From IMG/VR virus record IMGVR_UViG_3300031788_000002, positions 62,001 through 126,000 of that record: DNA of 64,000 bases; one strand, written 5' to 3'. A program made the position numbers and the translations under genes. Numbering within the stretch: position 1 is the first letter of the stretch; every line of letters starts with the position of its first letter. Under the pieces are notes generated by a model. The model saw only the letters and a program-made list of their open reading frames with translations, had not been told where the DNA came from and made no database searches. This stretch comes from a virus. Of the stretch, positions 1 to 9,214 are shown one piece after another.

Positions 1-1
1 A

Positions 2-1984
2 GGGTACCGCGTGGTGCGCGCCGTGGATGACCCTAGCGATGACTTCGCGTTTCAACGCCTCGTGGTTAAGGACCCCCTTCCACCAACAGTGTTGGGCGGC
101 GCGAGTTGGGTGGTTCCGGGGTGGGTGGATTCCACCTTTTTGAATTTCTGGGCGGGACTGGTGGACGCGGGCGACCCCGTGGACTTCGAGCTCATCGTTC
201 CGGTCAACGGGCAGAACGTCATCACGTTGGTGTCCACCGTGGCCCTCGGAGCGAATGCAACGCAGGTCAATCGCCTGGCGGTGGATACGGGACTCTTGGC
301 GGCTCAGCTGTCGCTTCAGCCCGGCGCGTTCGTACGTCTCGCTCGTGTACTGCGCCGTCATTTCATTCCGGTGGACAGTCGCATCGTCGATATCCCCACG
401 CTCAGCGATGTCATCGCGATCGTGGATACAGACGAGGTGTTGCTACGGAACGTGGATTACTTCCTCGAAGCGTTTCGAGGACAGTCGGCCCTGCGTTTCG
501 TGTCGGGTGTTGCGCCCGATGTCGGGGATGTTTTTGAAAGTGAGCGTCCCCCGGTGCGCTTGTGGGCGGAGTACACCTTTTTCGATAACAGCGATCTCAT
601 CGAGGCCAACTTCGGCTCTGCGATCGGTCTAACCCGGGACATGGTACCCGCTACCGTGGATTACCTATCGGCGGTGCGGGGCATCTGGTACGCGCGATAC
701 AACGGCCCGACGATGCAGAATCTGCGCATCGCCATGCAGATATTCTTAGGGCTACCCTTTGCGGAAGAAGCGGGCACCATTCTTGAGATCCGCACGGACT
801 TCTTTACGCAGCAAAGCCGTATCCTAATTCAAGATACGGCGAATGCAGCTCTTGTTCGTTCCTACGTGTACCCCCGTGTTCTTGGCCTCGAAACCAACTC
901 GGTGACGAATGCGCTGTACGCGGTTGGGGATACGGTTACGCAATTCGCGCCTCTTGTAACGGGCGCCGAGGTCGTGGATTACGTCAAGGATCCCTCGTGG
1001 TTTCAGGGGATCTTGATGCAGGGGGTCTTCTACGAAGTTCAGAAGTACCACACCTTCTTAATCCAGGTTAATAGCCAGGCGTTCAACCTTGCGTCAGTGG
1101 TGTTCGCGCAACAGTTTATTCAGAGCATCAAACCGAAGTACACGATCCCGCTCTACGTAGTGTCCATGGATGCGGGGGCGTCGGATGGCACCAACGGCGA
1201 TCAGATTGACGTGGAGGATGACGTCACCATGGTGTTGACGCTTTACCTGTACGACACACCAGGAGATCGAGAGGGCGCGAGCATTTACTTCGATGAGCCG
1301 TGGCCTTCGGGTGCGCGCTACAACAACGAGAGCTGGCGCAACTACTACGATCGTGGGGATGACCCGACCGTGGCGCTGCCCGTTTATCCTGGTCCTTCGG
1401 CACCAGTACCCTGGGGTTTTGATAAGGAGTGGGTGTGCCCTGCAGACGAACTTGAGGCAACTCAGTCAGCTGTCTTCCCCGGGGGTACCCTTCCCACGTA
1501 TGACAGCGTGTTCGCGTATGACCAAAATCTAACATCCCAAGAATTCGCGACCGTTCTTCCACCTCCTGCGTACCCCGCAACGGTTCCGCTGTTCATCGCA
1601 CCCTACGGCGGCACGATTCAACGTGCCAGTATTCAGTTGAACGGGCCTACCCAGGGGGGCGCTGCGTTAACGCAAGCTGCATGGGTCGCTACCCTTCTCG
1701 TTAATGGGGTTGCTGTGGCAATCCTACCGTTTACGCTGGGGTATACGCACCCCGTCAACGGCTTCGTTGTAACCCTACCTCAGAACATCGAGCTCACGGT
1801 AGCGCTGACGGCTGCGTTGAATGGTGGGGATGCTGTTGCCTTGTCGATTGCACCGGTGAGTGCGCTCGAACAAGTGCCGGGCTGGACGCAGATTGTGGCC
1901 GCGGTGTTCATTGAGCGCGGCGCGTGGGCATTTGATGTACCCTTGGCGGCGGGAACATATTGTAGTACGGGGGATGTTACATGA
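2..1984 (+). CDS. baseplate/tail structural protein, 5' partial
   Basis: The reading frame is open to the first bases of the window with no stop, so the gene most likely begins upstream; a GTG at 11 is the first internal start codon. At least 660 residues are encoded. A central stretch around residues 220-370 (WYARYNGPTMQNLRIAMQ, then FLGLPFAEEAG) resembles baseplate or tail structural proteins of large myoviruses. The last 150 residues are rich in beta-strand-forming residues and may be a jelly-roll-like domain. It overlaps the next gene by ATGA and heads a tail/adhesin operon. The virion role is inferred from composition and neighbours; the exact baseplate position is unknown. Confidence 0.6.
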   Translation, partial: GYRVVRAVDDPSDDFAFQRLVVKDPLPPTVLGGASWVVPGWVDSTFLNFWAGLVDAGDPVDFELIVPVNGQNVITLVSTVALGANATQVNRLAVDTGLLAAQLSLQPGAFVRLARVLRRHFIPVDSRIVDIPTLSDVIAIVDTDEVLLRNVDYFLEAFRGQSALRFVSGVAPDVGDVFESERPPVRLWAEYTFFDNSDLIEANFGSAIGLTRDMVPATVDYLSAVRGIWYARYNGPTMQNLRIAMQIFLGLPFAEEAGTILEIRTDFFTQQSRILIQDTANAALVRSYVYPRVLGLETNSVTNALYAVGDTVTQFAPLVTGAEVVDYVKDPSWFQGILMQGVFYEVQKYHTFLIQVNSQAFNLASVVFAQQFIQSIKPKYTIPLYVVSMDAGASDGTNGDQIDVEDDVTMVLTLYLYDTPGDREGASIYFDEPWPSGARYNNESWRNYYDRGDDPTVALPVYPGPSAPVPWGFDKEWVCPADELEATQSAVFPGGTLPTYDSVFAYDQNLTSQEFATVLPPPAYPATVPLFIAPYGGTIQRASIQLNGPTQGGAALTQAAWVATLLVNGVAVAILPFTLGYTHPVNGFVVTLPQNIELTVALTAALNGGDAVALSIAPVSALEQVPGWTQIVAAVFIERGAWAFDVPLAAGTYCSTGDVT

Positions 1985-2628
1985 ACGCCGACAATGTTCT
2001 TATAGAACACCGCCGCGCAGGCATCCTCGTTGAAACGCGCAGTGTTCACAATGTTTGGACGTCGGTCGGTAAAGCGTACTTATCCCAATTGGTCGCTTTT
2101 CAAGTCATCGATGACGCTATCGGTGACTTTCCGCAAGAAGACCATCGCATCAAATACTTTGGGGTGGGCATCGGCGGTAACGAAGCCTCTGGGATAGCGT
2201 ACGAAACGGTGTTGGCCACAGCGTACCCACCAGGCGAAGATCCTGTCGGTACGGCAGGCAACGCGTACAACAAGATCAATCCTACGGGACCCTTGATCAC
2301 CACGCTTGAACGCCCTGTGCGCTTCACGGGAAGTACGCAGCCGTATCCTAGTGCGCTCTCTTCCGATGTTTGGCTCTCAAACCCTCTTGTGGCGTACTAC
2401 CGCGATATCAACTCGGTGACGTTTCGCACGACATTGGATGGATCGGCGGGCATCTTAGCGTACAGCCCCTTTACGATCCTTCCCATTTCTGAGGCAGGGC
2501 TCTTCAACTCCGCGGCGTCCCCTAACTTACCGTACAACGCGGCGCTTGCTTACGTTAATTTCAACGCTCTCTTTTTCCAAAGTGACAGCGTGATCACGTT
2601 TTCTTGGACCGTGAGGTTTGCATCGTGA
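1981..2628 (+). CDS. tail-associated protein, paralogue of the next gene
   Basis: The 215-residue product has an N-terminal segment with WTSVGKAYLSQLVAFQ, followed by IKYFGVGIGGNEAS. Both match the same places in the next gene product, and both proteins end with a beta-rich segment closing in (F/V)SWT(V/F). The start ATG overlaps the upstream stop as ATGA, which implies translational coupling. The gene lies between a baseplate-like protein and large fibre-like proteins, so a tail or fibre-attachment role is likely. No enzymatic motif is visible and the family is not recognised by name. Confidence 0.6.
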   Translation: MNADNVLIEHRRAGILVETRSVHNVWTSVGKAYLSQLVAFQVIDDAIGDFPQEDHRIKYFGVGIGGNEASGIAYETVLATAYPPGEDPVGTAGNAYNKINPTGPLITTLERPVRFTGSTQPYPSALSSDVWLSNPLVAYYRDINSVTFRTTLDGSAGILAYSPFTILPISEAGLFNSAASPNLPYNAALAYVNFNALFFQSDSVITFSWTVRFAS

Positions 2629-3275
2629 GATTCACGGAAGACATTGAAGTCAAACAGAACTTGCATCTCATCGCGCGGGAACGCGGAAAGATTGTCGCGC
2701 GACGCGATGGGCACAATATCTTCGTGGATCTGGGCCGCGGGTGGCTGTCGCAGCTCATCGCGTATCAGTCCTATGCTCCCGATGTAGCCCAGCGCGATGA
2801 CCGCGTGCGCTACATGGGGTTCGGTATTGGTGGGGTTCGCCAGCTTCAACTAACGACGGCCAACAGCTCGCCCATCGGAGGCCCTGGCGATCCGTACGCA
2901 GCCAGCAGCGCTACAGGCATTGGGGCCAATAATCAAACCGACTTAAACCGTGCGGTTACGGCGCTCGAGCGCCCGGTGCGGGTGTCCGGGGGCTCCACCA
3001 GCTACCCCGGGGTGAGTGGCGATAAATGGCTGGGCGCTATCCAAGCCCCCGCGCAACATGCCAGCGGTGTGAGCACCACGTTTGCTCGGCTCTTTCTTCA
3101 AACGGAAGTCAGCTACTTACCGTTTGCGTCGGTTCCCTTGAGTGAGGTTGGGTTGTTCACGTCTGCTGCCGATTCAGGTTTCTACCTCAATACGCTCATT
3201 GCGTACGATACGTTTGATACGCTGAGCAAGACGACGGCGATCTCGCTCGAGGTCTCGTGGACGTTCAACTTTTAG
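2625..3275 (+). CDS. tail-associated protein, paralogue of the previous gene
   Basis: The start was set at GTG 2625, which overlaps the upstream stop as GTGA, rather than the TTG at 2604; a GAGG lies about nine bases upstream. The 216-residue product shares the layout of its neighbour: RGWLSQLIAYQ, then VRYMGFGIGG, a variable glycine/serine-rich middle, LERPVR, SEVGLFTSAA and a final LEVSWTF. This is a tandem duplication that has diverged strongly in the middle. It is probably a tail or fibre-attachment protein. The function is inferred only from context. Confidence 0.6.
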   Translation: MRFTEDIEVKQNLHLIARERGKIVARRDGHNIFVDLGRGWLSQLIAYQSYAPDVAQRDDRVRYMGFGIGGVRQLQLTTANSSPIGGPGDPYAASSATGIGANNQTDLNRAVTALERPVRVSGGSTSYPGVSGDKWLGAIQAPAQHASGVSTTFARLFLQTEVSYLPFASVPLSEVGLFTSAADSGFYLNTLIAYDTFDTLSKTTAISLEVSWTFNF

Positions 3276-3284
3276 GAGTTTGCT

Positions 3285-5303
3285 ATGCCATTTATTCGCT
3301 TCAACGACCCCCTTTATAATCTGCAAGGCGGCGCGTATCCGGGAAGTATCGGTACCCAAAGCTACGCGCGCGCCAACGTAACCAACGGGGGAACAGGGGG
3401 CGGTGACGGGAGTGCAAACGCCGACAGTGCCAAGGTTGGAGGGCCCAACGCGGGTACCTACTTCGTGGCGTTTGGGGAAGACGCTACCAGCACGTTTACA
3501 AACCGCGGGCTGCGAGCGCTAACCCAGAATACGGACGCGATCGACAACATTCTTCGTGGAAGCCTTCCACGCGTTGAGCGGGATACAATTGTTGTTGGTA
3601 CGGCGACCGCAAACATCTCGCTCGGAGGTGATGTATTCGTAGGCCCTAGCGGTACCCTGAACACCCAGGACGCCATCAATCGTTTGGTTTATCTCGAAAA
3701 CAGCGACGGAAGCGTTTTGTGGGTCTCGGGGCAGATACCGCTTTGCTCCCTCATTCACAATGGTGCGGGTGTCAATGTTTTGGGCACCGCGGCCGATGGA
3801 TTCTACACCAACCCCACCCTGCGCTTTCCTGTTCTAATCCCTCCGGGGACGTACACACTTTTTGTTGGACGACGCACCAGTTACGCCAACTTGTTGGAAG
3901 CCCGCGCGGGCGATTGGGTTGCGGAGCACTTGCTGGGACGCGCGTACGACTCGAATCTGTGGAAGCACTTTAGCCATGGTCTCAACGAGAAGTATCGGAA
4001 GTCCACGGCGCGCACCGGCGGTGGTGCGGAGGACAACGACACGCCCGGGAGCGGGTCGACCATCTATCGTGATGGTCCTTCGGTTTCCATCATTGCGGAA
4101 AACCACGCCTGGGAAGCATCGCCGAGCGCCTTTGATGATCCGCTGCGCGCGCAGTTCACGACCGCGCCGTTGGCAGGGTGGTATCTGGGAAGCGCGGGCT
4201 ATACGAACTTCGACTACACGATTTCGGGGAGTACGGGCCATGTGCACATTACGACACGCCGTACGTCGGGTGGGGGCACAGAGCGCGGTCCTTCGATTCG
4301 TGATGTTGCCGCAACGTTGGTGGTCAATCCGGTTGATTTGGCCGCGAATGAAGTAGGTAGTGACCCATACTTTACGTATTTAGCCGTGCGGACGCCGGCA
4401 ACCCTTAACCCCGGCAGTACAGGGTCTAGCTACGTCGCTGTCAATGCACCCTACTACTTCTCCGAGAGCGGAAAGACAGGGATAGCTTTCGGCATTGATA
4501 TTCTTTTGGTTGAGCGCTTGGATGGCGCTGTGCTGACGCGCATGCCGTACCTGGTGTACAGCCTTCCTAATGCAGTCACCGCCGAATTGATGCCTCTTGG
4601 CGGGGATATGAATTCCCCGGTTCCGACGTTCGCCCCCAATACTTCTTGTTATGTGACGTGGCTTCAAGTGGTGGACGTTGTCGGGGGCGCCACGACGAAT
4701 CAGCCGCAGCTTGGGCCGATGCCTCAATCCGGCATGGCCTACGCGCCCTTTATGCATATCTCACCGGCGCGTAATCGAGCGGGTACTCCGGACAGCGGTA
4801 TGCAGGAACTGGCTTCTGGTTTCTACGGGTCTGCGCTGAACAATACCCCCGTCTTTGCTGTTGGTAGCTTTTACTACACGGGAAACCTGTCCCCGCAGTT
4901 CACCGTTTGCTCCAACGGCAACATCGCGAACAGCGGCATCATCACCAGCGCACTACGGGAACGAACAATCGCCGCGACGATGAGCACCACGATGACGTGG
5001 AACATCGATCTCTGGAACGGTCCTTCCAGCGTGCTCTTTGACGCAACAACCGTTGTAGGCATCACGGAGCTAACGATTACCACAGTGGGTGCAACAGCGA
5101 ACTGGGCACTGACTCCAGGCGACTCCTTTACTTTCTACATCAAGAGCAATGGCTCTGCTTTTACGCTGAATACACCAAGCAATTGGGTATTTAGTCGCGG
5201 CGACAACGTTATCGCGGATCTCCTCGGACTCGTCTACATGTTCGTCTGCCGTGTGGCACCAGATGGCATCGTGCGGATCACGCGTACAGACTTCGAAGGG
5301 TAA
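3285..5303 (+). CDS. large tail fibre / receptor-binding-like protein
   Basis: AGGAG lies eight bases before the ATG. The 672-residue product has a glycine-rich, flexible N-terminus (around residues 30-55), then long beta-rich stretches with many Ser, Thr, Gly and Asn residues and few charges, typical of fibre shafts and receptor-binding tips. No signal peptide, membrane segment or catalytic motif is seen. The position directly after two tail-associated proteins supports a fibre or adhesin role. The precise fold and receptor cannot be told from sequence. Confidence 0.5.
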   Translation: MPFIRFNDPLYNLQGGAYPGSIGTQSYARANVTNGGTGGGDGSANADSAKVGGPNAGTYFVAFGEDATSTFTNRGLRALTQNTDAIDNILRGSLPRVERDTIVVGTATANISLGGDVFVGPSGTLNTQDAINRLVYLENSDGSVLWVSGQIPLCSLIHNGAGVNVLGTAADGFYTNPTLRFPVLIPPGTYTLFVGRRTSYANLLEARAGDWVAEHLLGRAYDSNLWKHFSHGLNEKYRKSTARTGGGAEDNDTPGSGSTIYRDGPSVSIIAENHAWEASPSAFDDPLRAQFTTAPLAGWYLGSAGYTNFDYTISGSTGHVHITTRRTSGGGTERGPSIRDVAATLVVNPVDLAANEVGSDPYFTYLAVRTPATLNPGSTGSSYVAVNAPYYFSESGKTGIAFGIDILLVERLDGAVLTRMPYLVYSLPNAVTAELMPLGGDMNSPVPTFAPNTSCYVTWLQVVDVVGGATTNQPQLGPMPQSGMAYAPFMHISPARNRAGTPDSGMQELASGFYGSALNNTPVFAVGSFYYTGNLSPQFTVCSNGNIANSGIITSALRERTIAATMSTTMTWNIDLWNGPSSVLFDATTVVGITELTITTVGATANWALTPGDSFTFYIKSNGSAFTLNTPSNWVFSRGDNVIADLLGLVYMFVCRVAPDGIVRITRTDFEG

Positions 5304-5305
5304 CC

Positions 5306-6763
5306 ATGAGACAAGAGCTAGTTACATCGCGGCGATTCTCCCACGAGCCTTACATCATTGAAGCGACTTCTGTGAAGAGTATTGTAACGTGGAACCCTAG
5401 TACGCAGGGGGGCCACCTTCACGTCGTCTTCAACAGCATGCCCAACGGTCCTGTGTACGTGGCGCTCGACCCTGCGTTCAATCCCGTAGAAGGGGATCTT
5501 CTTCGCATCACGACGACGGCTGAGACGTTGGGGGGAAAGATTGCTTGGTTCGGTAGCGGCAGTACGCTCTTGACCACCTACGACAACTTCAACACGCCCG
5601 TGGAGCTCCAGTACAAGCGTACGAACACCATCGGTTCTTTTCAATGGCTGCGGGTTAACACCGTACCCAATGACCTCGATGCCGCCGCTACCTTAGCGTA
5701 CGCGTTACCCAGGGAATTTAAGCATAACGGGTATATGCCCGGAGGTACCTCAACGCTGACACGCATGAGCTACGCCAAGCGAGTAGCAAGCGGCGGAATA
5801 GCGTTAGGGTCCACGGACGCGAATGGATACGGAACGCTCTTCTACAGTGAAGCGAATAGCCCCCAGTCCCTCAACGTTCTTGAGGATGCGGCTACCTTTT
5901 CGGTGCTACGCGCGGCGTGGTCGGCGGGTACGGAGGGAAGTGATCTCGTAACCCTGGGGGATGCCTCGGAACTTGGCGCACCAGGACCTATCTCAATTAT
6001 TTACAACACGAGCGCGGGTACATCGACGAACGTCACCGTCTCCGGAGGGTTTACCCGACATGTGTGCCCACCGTATCTAGGCCCGTCGGGGATTGTTATT
6101 GTTGCCGGGCGCGCTCTTGGCGGTGAAGTGACCTTTTACAACTCGAGCTCGTACGGGTACGCGTGGGGTAGTCAGGGCACAGTTACTGGCCCTGTTTATT
6201 GCGTGTACGCCGCCAATGGCTTCGTTTATTATGGGGGTGCTGGCGGTGTGTGGCGTGCTCCCTGGGACGTGAACACATGGACGCAGGTACTTACGCTCGG
6301 CGATCCGGGTGCACCGTGCACGGGGCTTGGTCCCGTTCCTGGTAATCCGGCAGGTGTGATGGCTTCGGGTGAAGGACAGGTGCTTGTCTCTCAGAGTTAC
6401 GGCGACGTCAGCACGTGGATTCCTGGCTTTGGGCAGCAGCTCTCAAATATCTTGTGGACGGGCACTGAGCTCATTGGGATCTCCGGTAATGTTTTGTATT
6501 GGAGCCGGGACCCTGAACTGCTGGACTTCAAGCGCGGCGGCGGGGGGCTTTACACGAGCCTTGGGATGCCTAGCGCAATGCCGGGTTATGACGGCTTTGT
6601 CGCCGACGCTTCCTATACATTCGATTTTCAAATGGGTCCCGATGGCGCGTACCTCATTCTTCCGGGGTCGTCTTACATGCTAAGGGACACGAGCCCGCTC
6701 ATTCCCGCGCTTTTACGTTTCTTCCCCTTGCCTTCCCTGTTCTTGTCTAAGATAACGTCATGA
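5306..6763 (+). CDS. tail-associated protein, possible beta-propeller
   Basis: This 485-residue protein starts two bases after the fibre gene. Its second half has repeated short blocks such as GFVYYGGAGGVWRAP, AGVMASGEGQVLVSQ and ILWTGTELIGISGNVLYWS. Each is a small aromatic/glycine strand group of about 40-50 residues, as seen in beta-propeller blades. The stop overlaps the next start as ATGA. A virion or host-binding role is inferred from the neighbours; no active site was recognised. Confidence 0.45.
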   Translation: MRQELVTSRRFSHEPYIIEATSVKSIVTWNPSTQGGHLHVVFNSMPNGPVYVALDPAFNPVEGDLLRITTTAETLGGKIAWFGSGSTLLTTYDNFNTPVELQYKRTNTIGSFQWLRVNTVPNDLDAAATLAYALPREFKHNGYMPGGTSTLTRMSYAKRVASGGIALGSTDANGYGTLFYSEANSPQSLNVLEDAATFSVLRAAWSAGTEGSDLVTLGDASELGAPGPISIIYNTSAGTSTNVTVSGGFTRHVCPPYLGPSGIVIVAGRALGGEVTFYNSSSYGYAWGSQGTVTGPVYCVYAANGFVYYGGAGGVWRAPWDVNTWTQVLTLGDPGAPCTGLGPVPGNPAGVMASGEGQVLVSQSYGDVSTWIPGFGQQLSNILWTGTELIGISGNVLYWSRDPELLDFKRGGGGLYTSLGMPSAMPGYDGFVADASYTFDFQMGPDGAYLILPGSSYMLRDTSPLIPALLRFFPLPSLFLSKITS

Positions 6764-7131
6764 CCGACGTTCACCCTTTTGGTCTCATGCTTTTGGCCGT
6801 GGTCATCTCGTCGGCGGTGGACGCCACGAAGGTGGTCGTTCGTTCTCTCGTACCTTCGTTTACGCCGAAGAAAACGTTGTGCGGGGCAACGAAGACGTTC
6901 ACGGTTATGTACTGCAGCACCCTTGCTCGTTTTTACAATGAGCTTGTGCTGCACGTACTTCCTTACGGGTGGGCGGCGGTGTTGGCCCTGATCCCGGAGC
7001 CGTTCACGTTTGGGCCTATGACGACGTATGCAGGGCGGCTCTTTCTGGCTTTCTTCGCCGCAACGTTTGCGGCGCTGATCTATCGCGCCTCGCGCAAGAT
7101 GCTGACGCAGGTGCTTCTCTCCCGTGTCTAA
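6760..7131 (+). CDS. small integral membrane protein, possible holin
   Basis: The 123-residue product has a hydrophobic segment at about residues 7-22, another at about 68-82 and a third at about 93-108 (LFLAFFAATFAALIYRAS), followed by a short basic tail. This size and layout are compatible with a class I holin, but no family signature was recognised. The start overlaps the upstream stop as ATGA. No endolysin is certain nearby; the papain-like protein two genes on is the only candidate. An alternative is an envelope protein for entry or superinfection exclusion. Confidence 0.45.
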   Translation: MTDVHPFGLMLLAVVISSAVDATKVVVRSLVPSFTPKKTLCGATKTFTVMYCSTLARFYNELVLHVLPYGWAAVLALIPEPFTFGPMTTYAGRLFLAFFAATFAALIYRASRKMLTQVLLSRV

Positions 7132-7138
7132 CGGATGC

Positions 7139-7158
7139 AGCCTACCTTCTGGTAGGCT
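7139..7158 (+). promoter_or_regulatory. stem-loop covering the ribosome-binding site of the next gene
   Basis: A perfect eight-base inverted repeat (AGCCTACC / GGTAGGCT) with a TTCT loop sits between two genes. Its right arm contains GGTAGG, the only Shine-Dalgarno-like element before the GTG at 7165. No T-run follows, so a classical terminator is unlikely. Folding would hide the ribosome-binding site; regulation is an inference. Confidence 0.5.
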
Positions 7159-7164
7159 CGTGCG

Positions 7165-8004
7165 GTGCCTTCGGACAACTCGTTTCTTCGCATAGCGTCC
7201 CCCGAGGGCATGGTGCTCGCTTCGGCGGTTTTGCGCGAAGCACCCCAGCCTTTCTCTGGAAGAGCGCTCGAGCAGCTTTACGTGGAGCCGGCGTATCGCG
7301 GGCAGGGATTTGCGCGGGCATTGATCCAAGAGGCCAAGCTGGCCGCTGAGGGACCCTTGTACATCAAGCCGCGTCCCTTTGGAGATATGCCCGCGAGCAT
7401 CGAGGCGCTGCGCCAATTCTACACAAAGGAGGGCTTCGTTCCGGTGGACAACCGCGATACGCTGGTGTTCGTGCCCTCGTTTCAGAAGAGCGCGGCGAAC
7501 GAGGAGAGCAGCTACCAAGGAAAACCTTCAAGCCCGAACACCGTTAAATTCACGGTCGACTTTCAGGGCTTCAAGGTGCGCGTGGACCGACCCAAGGGCT
7601 TTGTCATGGTGGGCAAAGACGCGAAGGGCACGCCTTGGAAGCGCACCTACCAGTACGACTACGGTTTCTTCCCGAAGACCGAAGGAGGCGACGGGGATGA
7701 GCTCGATGTTTTTCTGGGTCCTAACAAGAACGCGCCGGACGCGTATTGGGCGACGCAGACAAAGCCCGATGGAACCTTTGATGAGTACAAGGTGTTTCTT
7801 GGCTTTGATAGTGTAGCGCAGGCCAAGGCCGCGTACGTAGCGCACATTCCGAAGGATCGGTTGCAAAGCATGGCGACGATGTCCCTTGGGATGATGCAAG
7901 CTTTGCTAGGCTCGCCTCCGAAAGAAGACGTCGAGAAGACGTCTATGTGGAACGCTTTCTACGACGAGCTGATCCAAATCCACGCTGTTAACCCCGTGCG
8001 TTAG
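7165..8004 (+). CDS. GNAT acetyltransferase-like / polyvalent pyrophosphatase-like fusion
   Basis: The 279-residue product has two parts. Residues 1-110 look like a GNAT N-acetyltransferase, with the acetyl-CoA-binding motif YVEPAYRGQGFARAL at about 39-53. Residues 125-240 match the inorganic-pyrophosphatase-like (InPase) domain known from polyvalent proteins of phages and mobile elements: a YDYGFFPKTEGGDGDELDVF block, GPN, then FDEYKVFLGF. The acidic cluster GDGDELD would be the metal site. The start is a GTG whose ribosome-binding site lies in a hairpin. Its place among tail genes suggests it may be virion-associated or injected, but this is inference. Confidence 0.65.
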   Translation: MPSDNSFLRIASPEGMVLASAVLREAPQPFSGRALEQLYVEPAYRGQGFARALIQEAKLAAEGPLYIKPRPFGDMPASIEALRQFYTKEGFVPVDNRDTLVFVPSFQKSAANEESSYQGKPSSPNTVKFTVDFQGFKVRVDRPKGFVMVGKDAKGTPWKRTYQYDYGFFPKTEGGDGDELDVFLGPNKNAPDAYWATQTKPDGTFDEYKVFLGFDSVAQAKAAYVAHIPKDRLQSMATMSLGMMQALLGSPPKEDVEKTSMWNAFYDELIQIHAVNPVR

Positions 8005-8018
8005 AATAGGAGCCTAGA

Positions 8019-8951
8019 ATGCTGAAGCGTGTCTTTAACCATCATATTGGGCGCTTTGTTACCTTTGGTCGGCGCACGCCGACGATCGTTCAGCCGCATT
8101 ACCGGCTGAGCCGTTACATGACTACGGAGCCGACGCCGCCGGCTTCAGTGTCTTATGCCCCCGCGGCGGGACCGGCCCTCAGCGACGTGTACTGCAACAA
8201 TACGCTCGGTTGTTGCGTCATCGCATCGGGTTACCACATCGAAGGCGTGGCCACGGGCAATGCGGGCAATCTGTTTGTCGCCTCCGACGCTCAGATCGTT
8301 ACCGATTACGCGCACATCGGGGGCTACGTCCCTGGAAACCCCGCGACGGACAACGGTTGCGAGATTCAGACGGCTTTGGCGTACTGGCAGGCGAAGGGGT
8401 TTGCCAATGGAACGAAACTCCTCGGCTACATTTCGGCCAACGCCACCAACAAGCTCGAGCTGATGCTCGGCATGTACCTGTTCGAGAATTGCGACTTTGG
8501 GGTGGCGCTCCCCGACGCGTACATCAACCCCTTTCCGAGCGGCAACGGCTTCGTGTGGGATGTGGCCGGTGCCACCGATCCTCAAAACGGGCATTCCTTC
8601 TGCAGTATCGGCTACGGGCCCAGCGGGGCACTCATCGATACCTGGGGGCTTCAAGGTACGTTCACGTGGAACGCCATTGCGCAGTACGCCATTCTTAACA
8701 GTGGCGGCGAGGTGTGGTTCCTGCTGACGCCCGATATCATCAACAAGGCGATGGCCAAGGCGCCGTGCGGATTCAACCTGAACCAGCTCATCTCGGACTT
8801 CGATGGCCTTGGGGGCAGCGTGGTGGTGCCCCCCGCGCCGACGCCCGTACCCCCGCCGGTTCCCCACCCGAGCATCACCCTGGCCCAGGCGCAGCAGGCA
8901 GCTTCGGCGGGAGCGATGGCAGGGCTGAAGACCATCTGGCCGAGTAGCTAG
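8019..8951 (+). CDS. papain-like cysteine peptidase-fold protein
   Basis: TAGGAG precedes the ATG at good spacing. After a basic N-terminal arm, the 310-residue product shows NTLGCCVIASGYH at about residue 62, a candidate nucleophile Cys at a helix start. GCEIQTALAYWQ and NGHSFCSIGY follow, the latter holding a candidate His, then IDTWG with a candidate Asp. This Cys-His-Asp order fits papain-like folds found in many phage proteins. A proline-rich linker (residues 271-287) and an alanine-rich tail end it. It could be a peptidoglycan-cutting or protein-cutting virion enzyme. No signal peptide is seen. Confidence 0.5.
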   Translation: MLKRVFNHHIGRFVTFGRRTPTIVQPHYRLSRYMTTEPTPPASVSYAPAAGPALSDVYCNNTLGCCVIASGYHIEGVATGNAGNLFVASDAQIVTDYAHIGGYVPGNPATDNGCEIQTALAYWQAKGFANGTKLLGYISANATNKLELMLGMYLFENCDFGVALPDAYINPFPSGNGFVWDVAGATDPQNGHSFCSIGYGPSGALIDTWGLQGTFTWNAIAQYAILNSGGEVWFLLTPDIINKAMAKAPCGFNLNQLISDFDGLGGSVVVPPAPTPVPPPVPHPSITLAQAQQAASAGAMAGLKTIWPSS

Positions 8952-8965
8952 AGAAGAGGGCACGC

Positions 8966-9214
8966 GTGGCCAAGATCACCATCAGTCGTACGCTCAGCGC
9001 GCTGACGGACTCGGTTACGGCGGTTCAGGGGAACTCCAGTACCCCCTGGCTGACGTCGAGTCCGCTCGTGCCCGTGAACTACGACGCGATGGCTCTTGGC
9101 TACGATACCAGTGGCAACATCACGTCGGTGGCTTATTCCCTAGGGGGTACTGTCCTTGCGACATTGACGCTGACGTACACCAATGGGAATTTGACAGCGG
9201 TCGCGAGAACCTGA
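8966..9214 (+). CDS. small beta-rich adhesin module protein
   Basis: The 82-residue protein starts at a GTG preceded by AGAGGG. Its C-terminal half contains YDTSGNITSVAYSLGG and LTLTYTNGNLTAV, short YxxGN strand repeats that return in the 12184-12675 product (YTGNKMT). The last base of the stop is shared with the next start (TGATG). It looks like a small virion decoration or fibre module rather than an enzyme. Confidence 0.5.
   Translation: MAKITISRTLSALTDSVTAVQGNSSTPWLTSSPLVPVNYDAMALGYDTSGNITSVAYSLGGTVLATLTLTYTNGNLTAVART

Noticed and set aside
6673-7518. 281-residue minus-strand Arg-rich frame
   Set aside because: It spans three plus-strand genes with good starts and its composition is typical of antisense translation.
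8019-8951. Confident endolysin call for the papain-like protein
   Set aside because: Papain-like folds have many uses in phages, there is no cell-wall-binding domain or signal, and the active-site assignment rests on pattern only.
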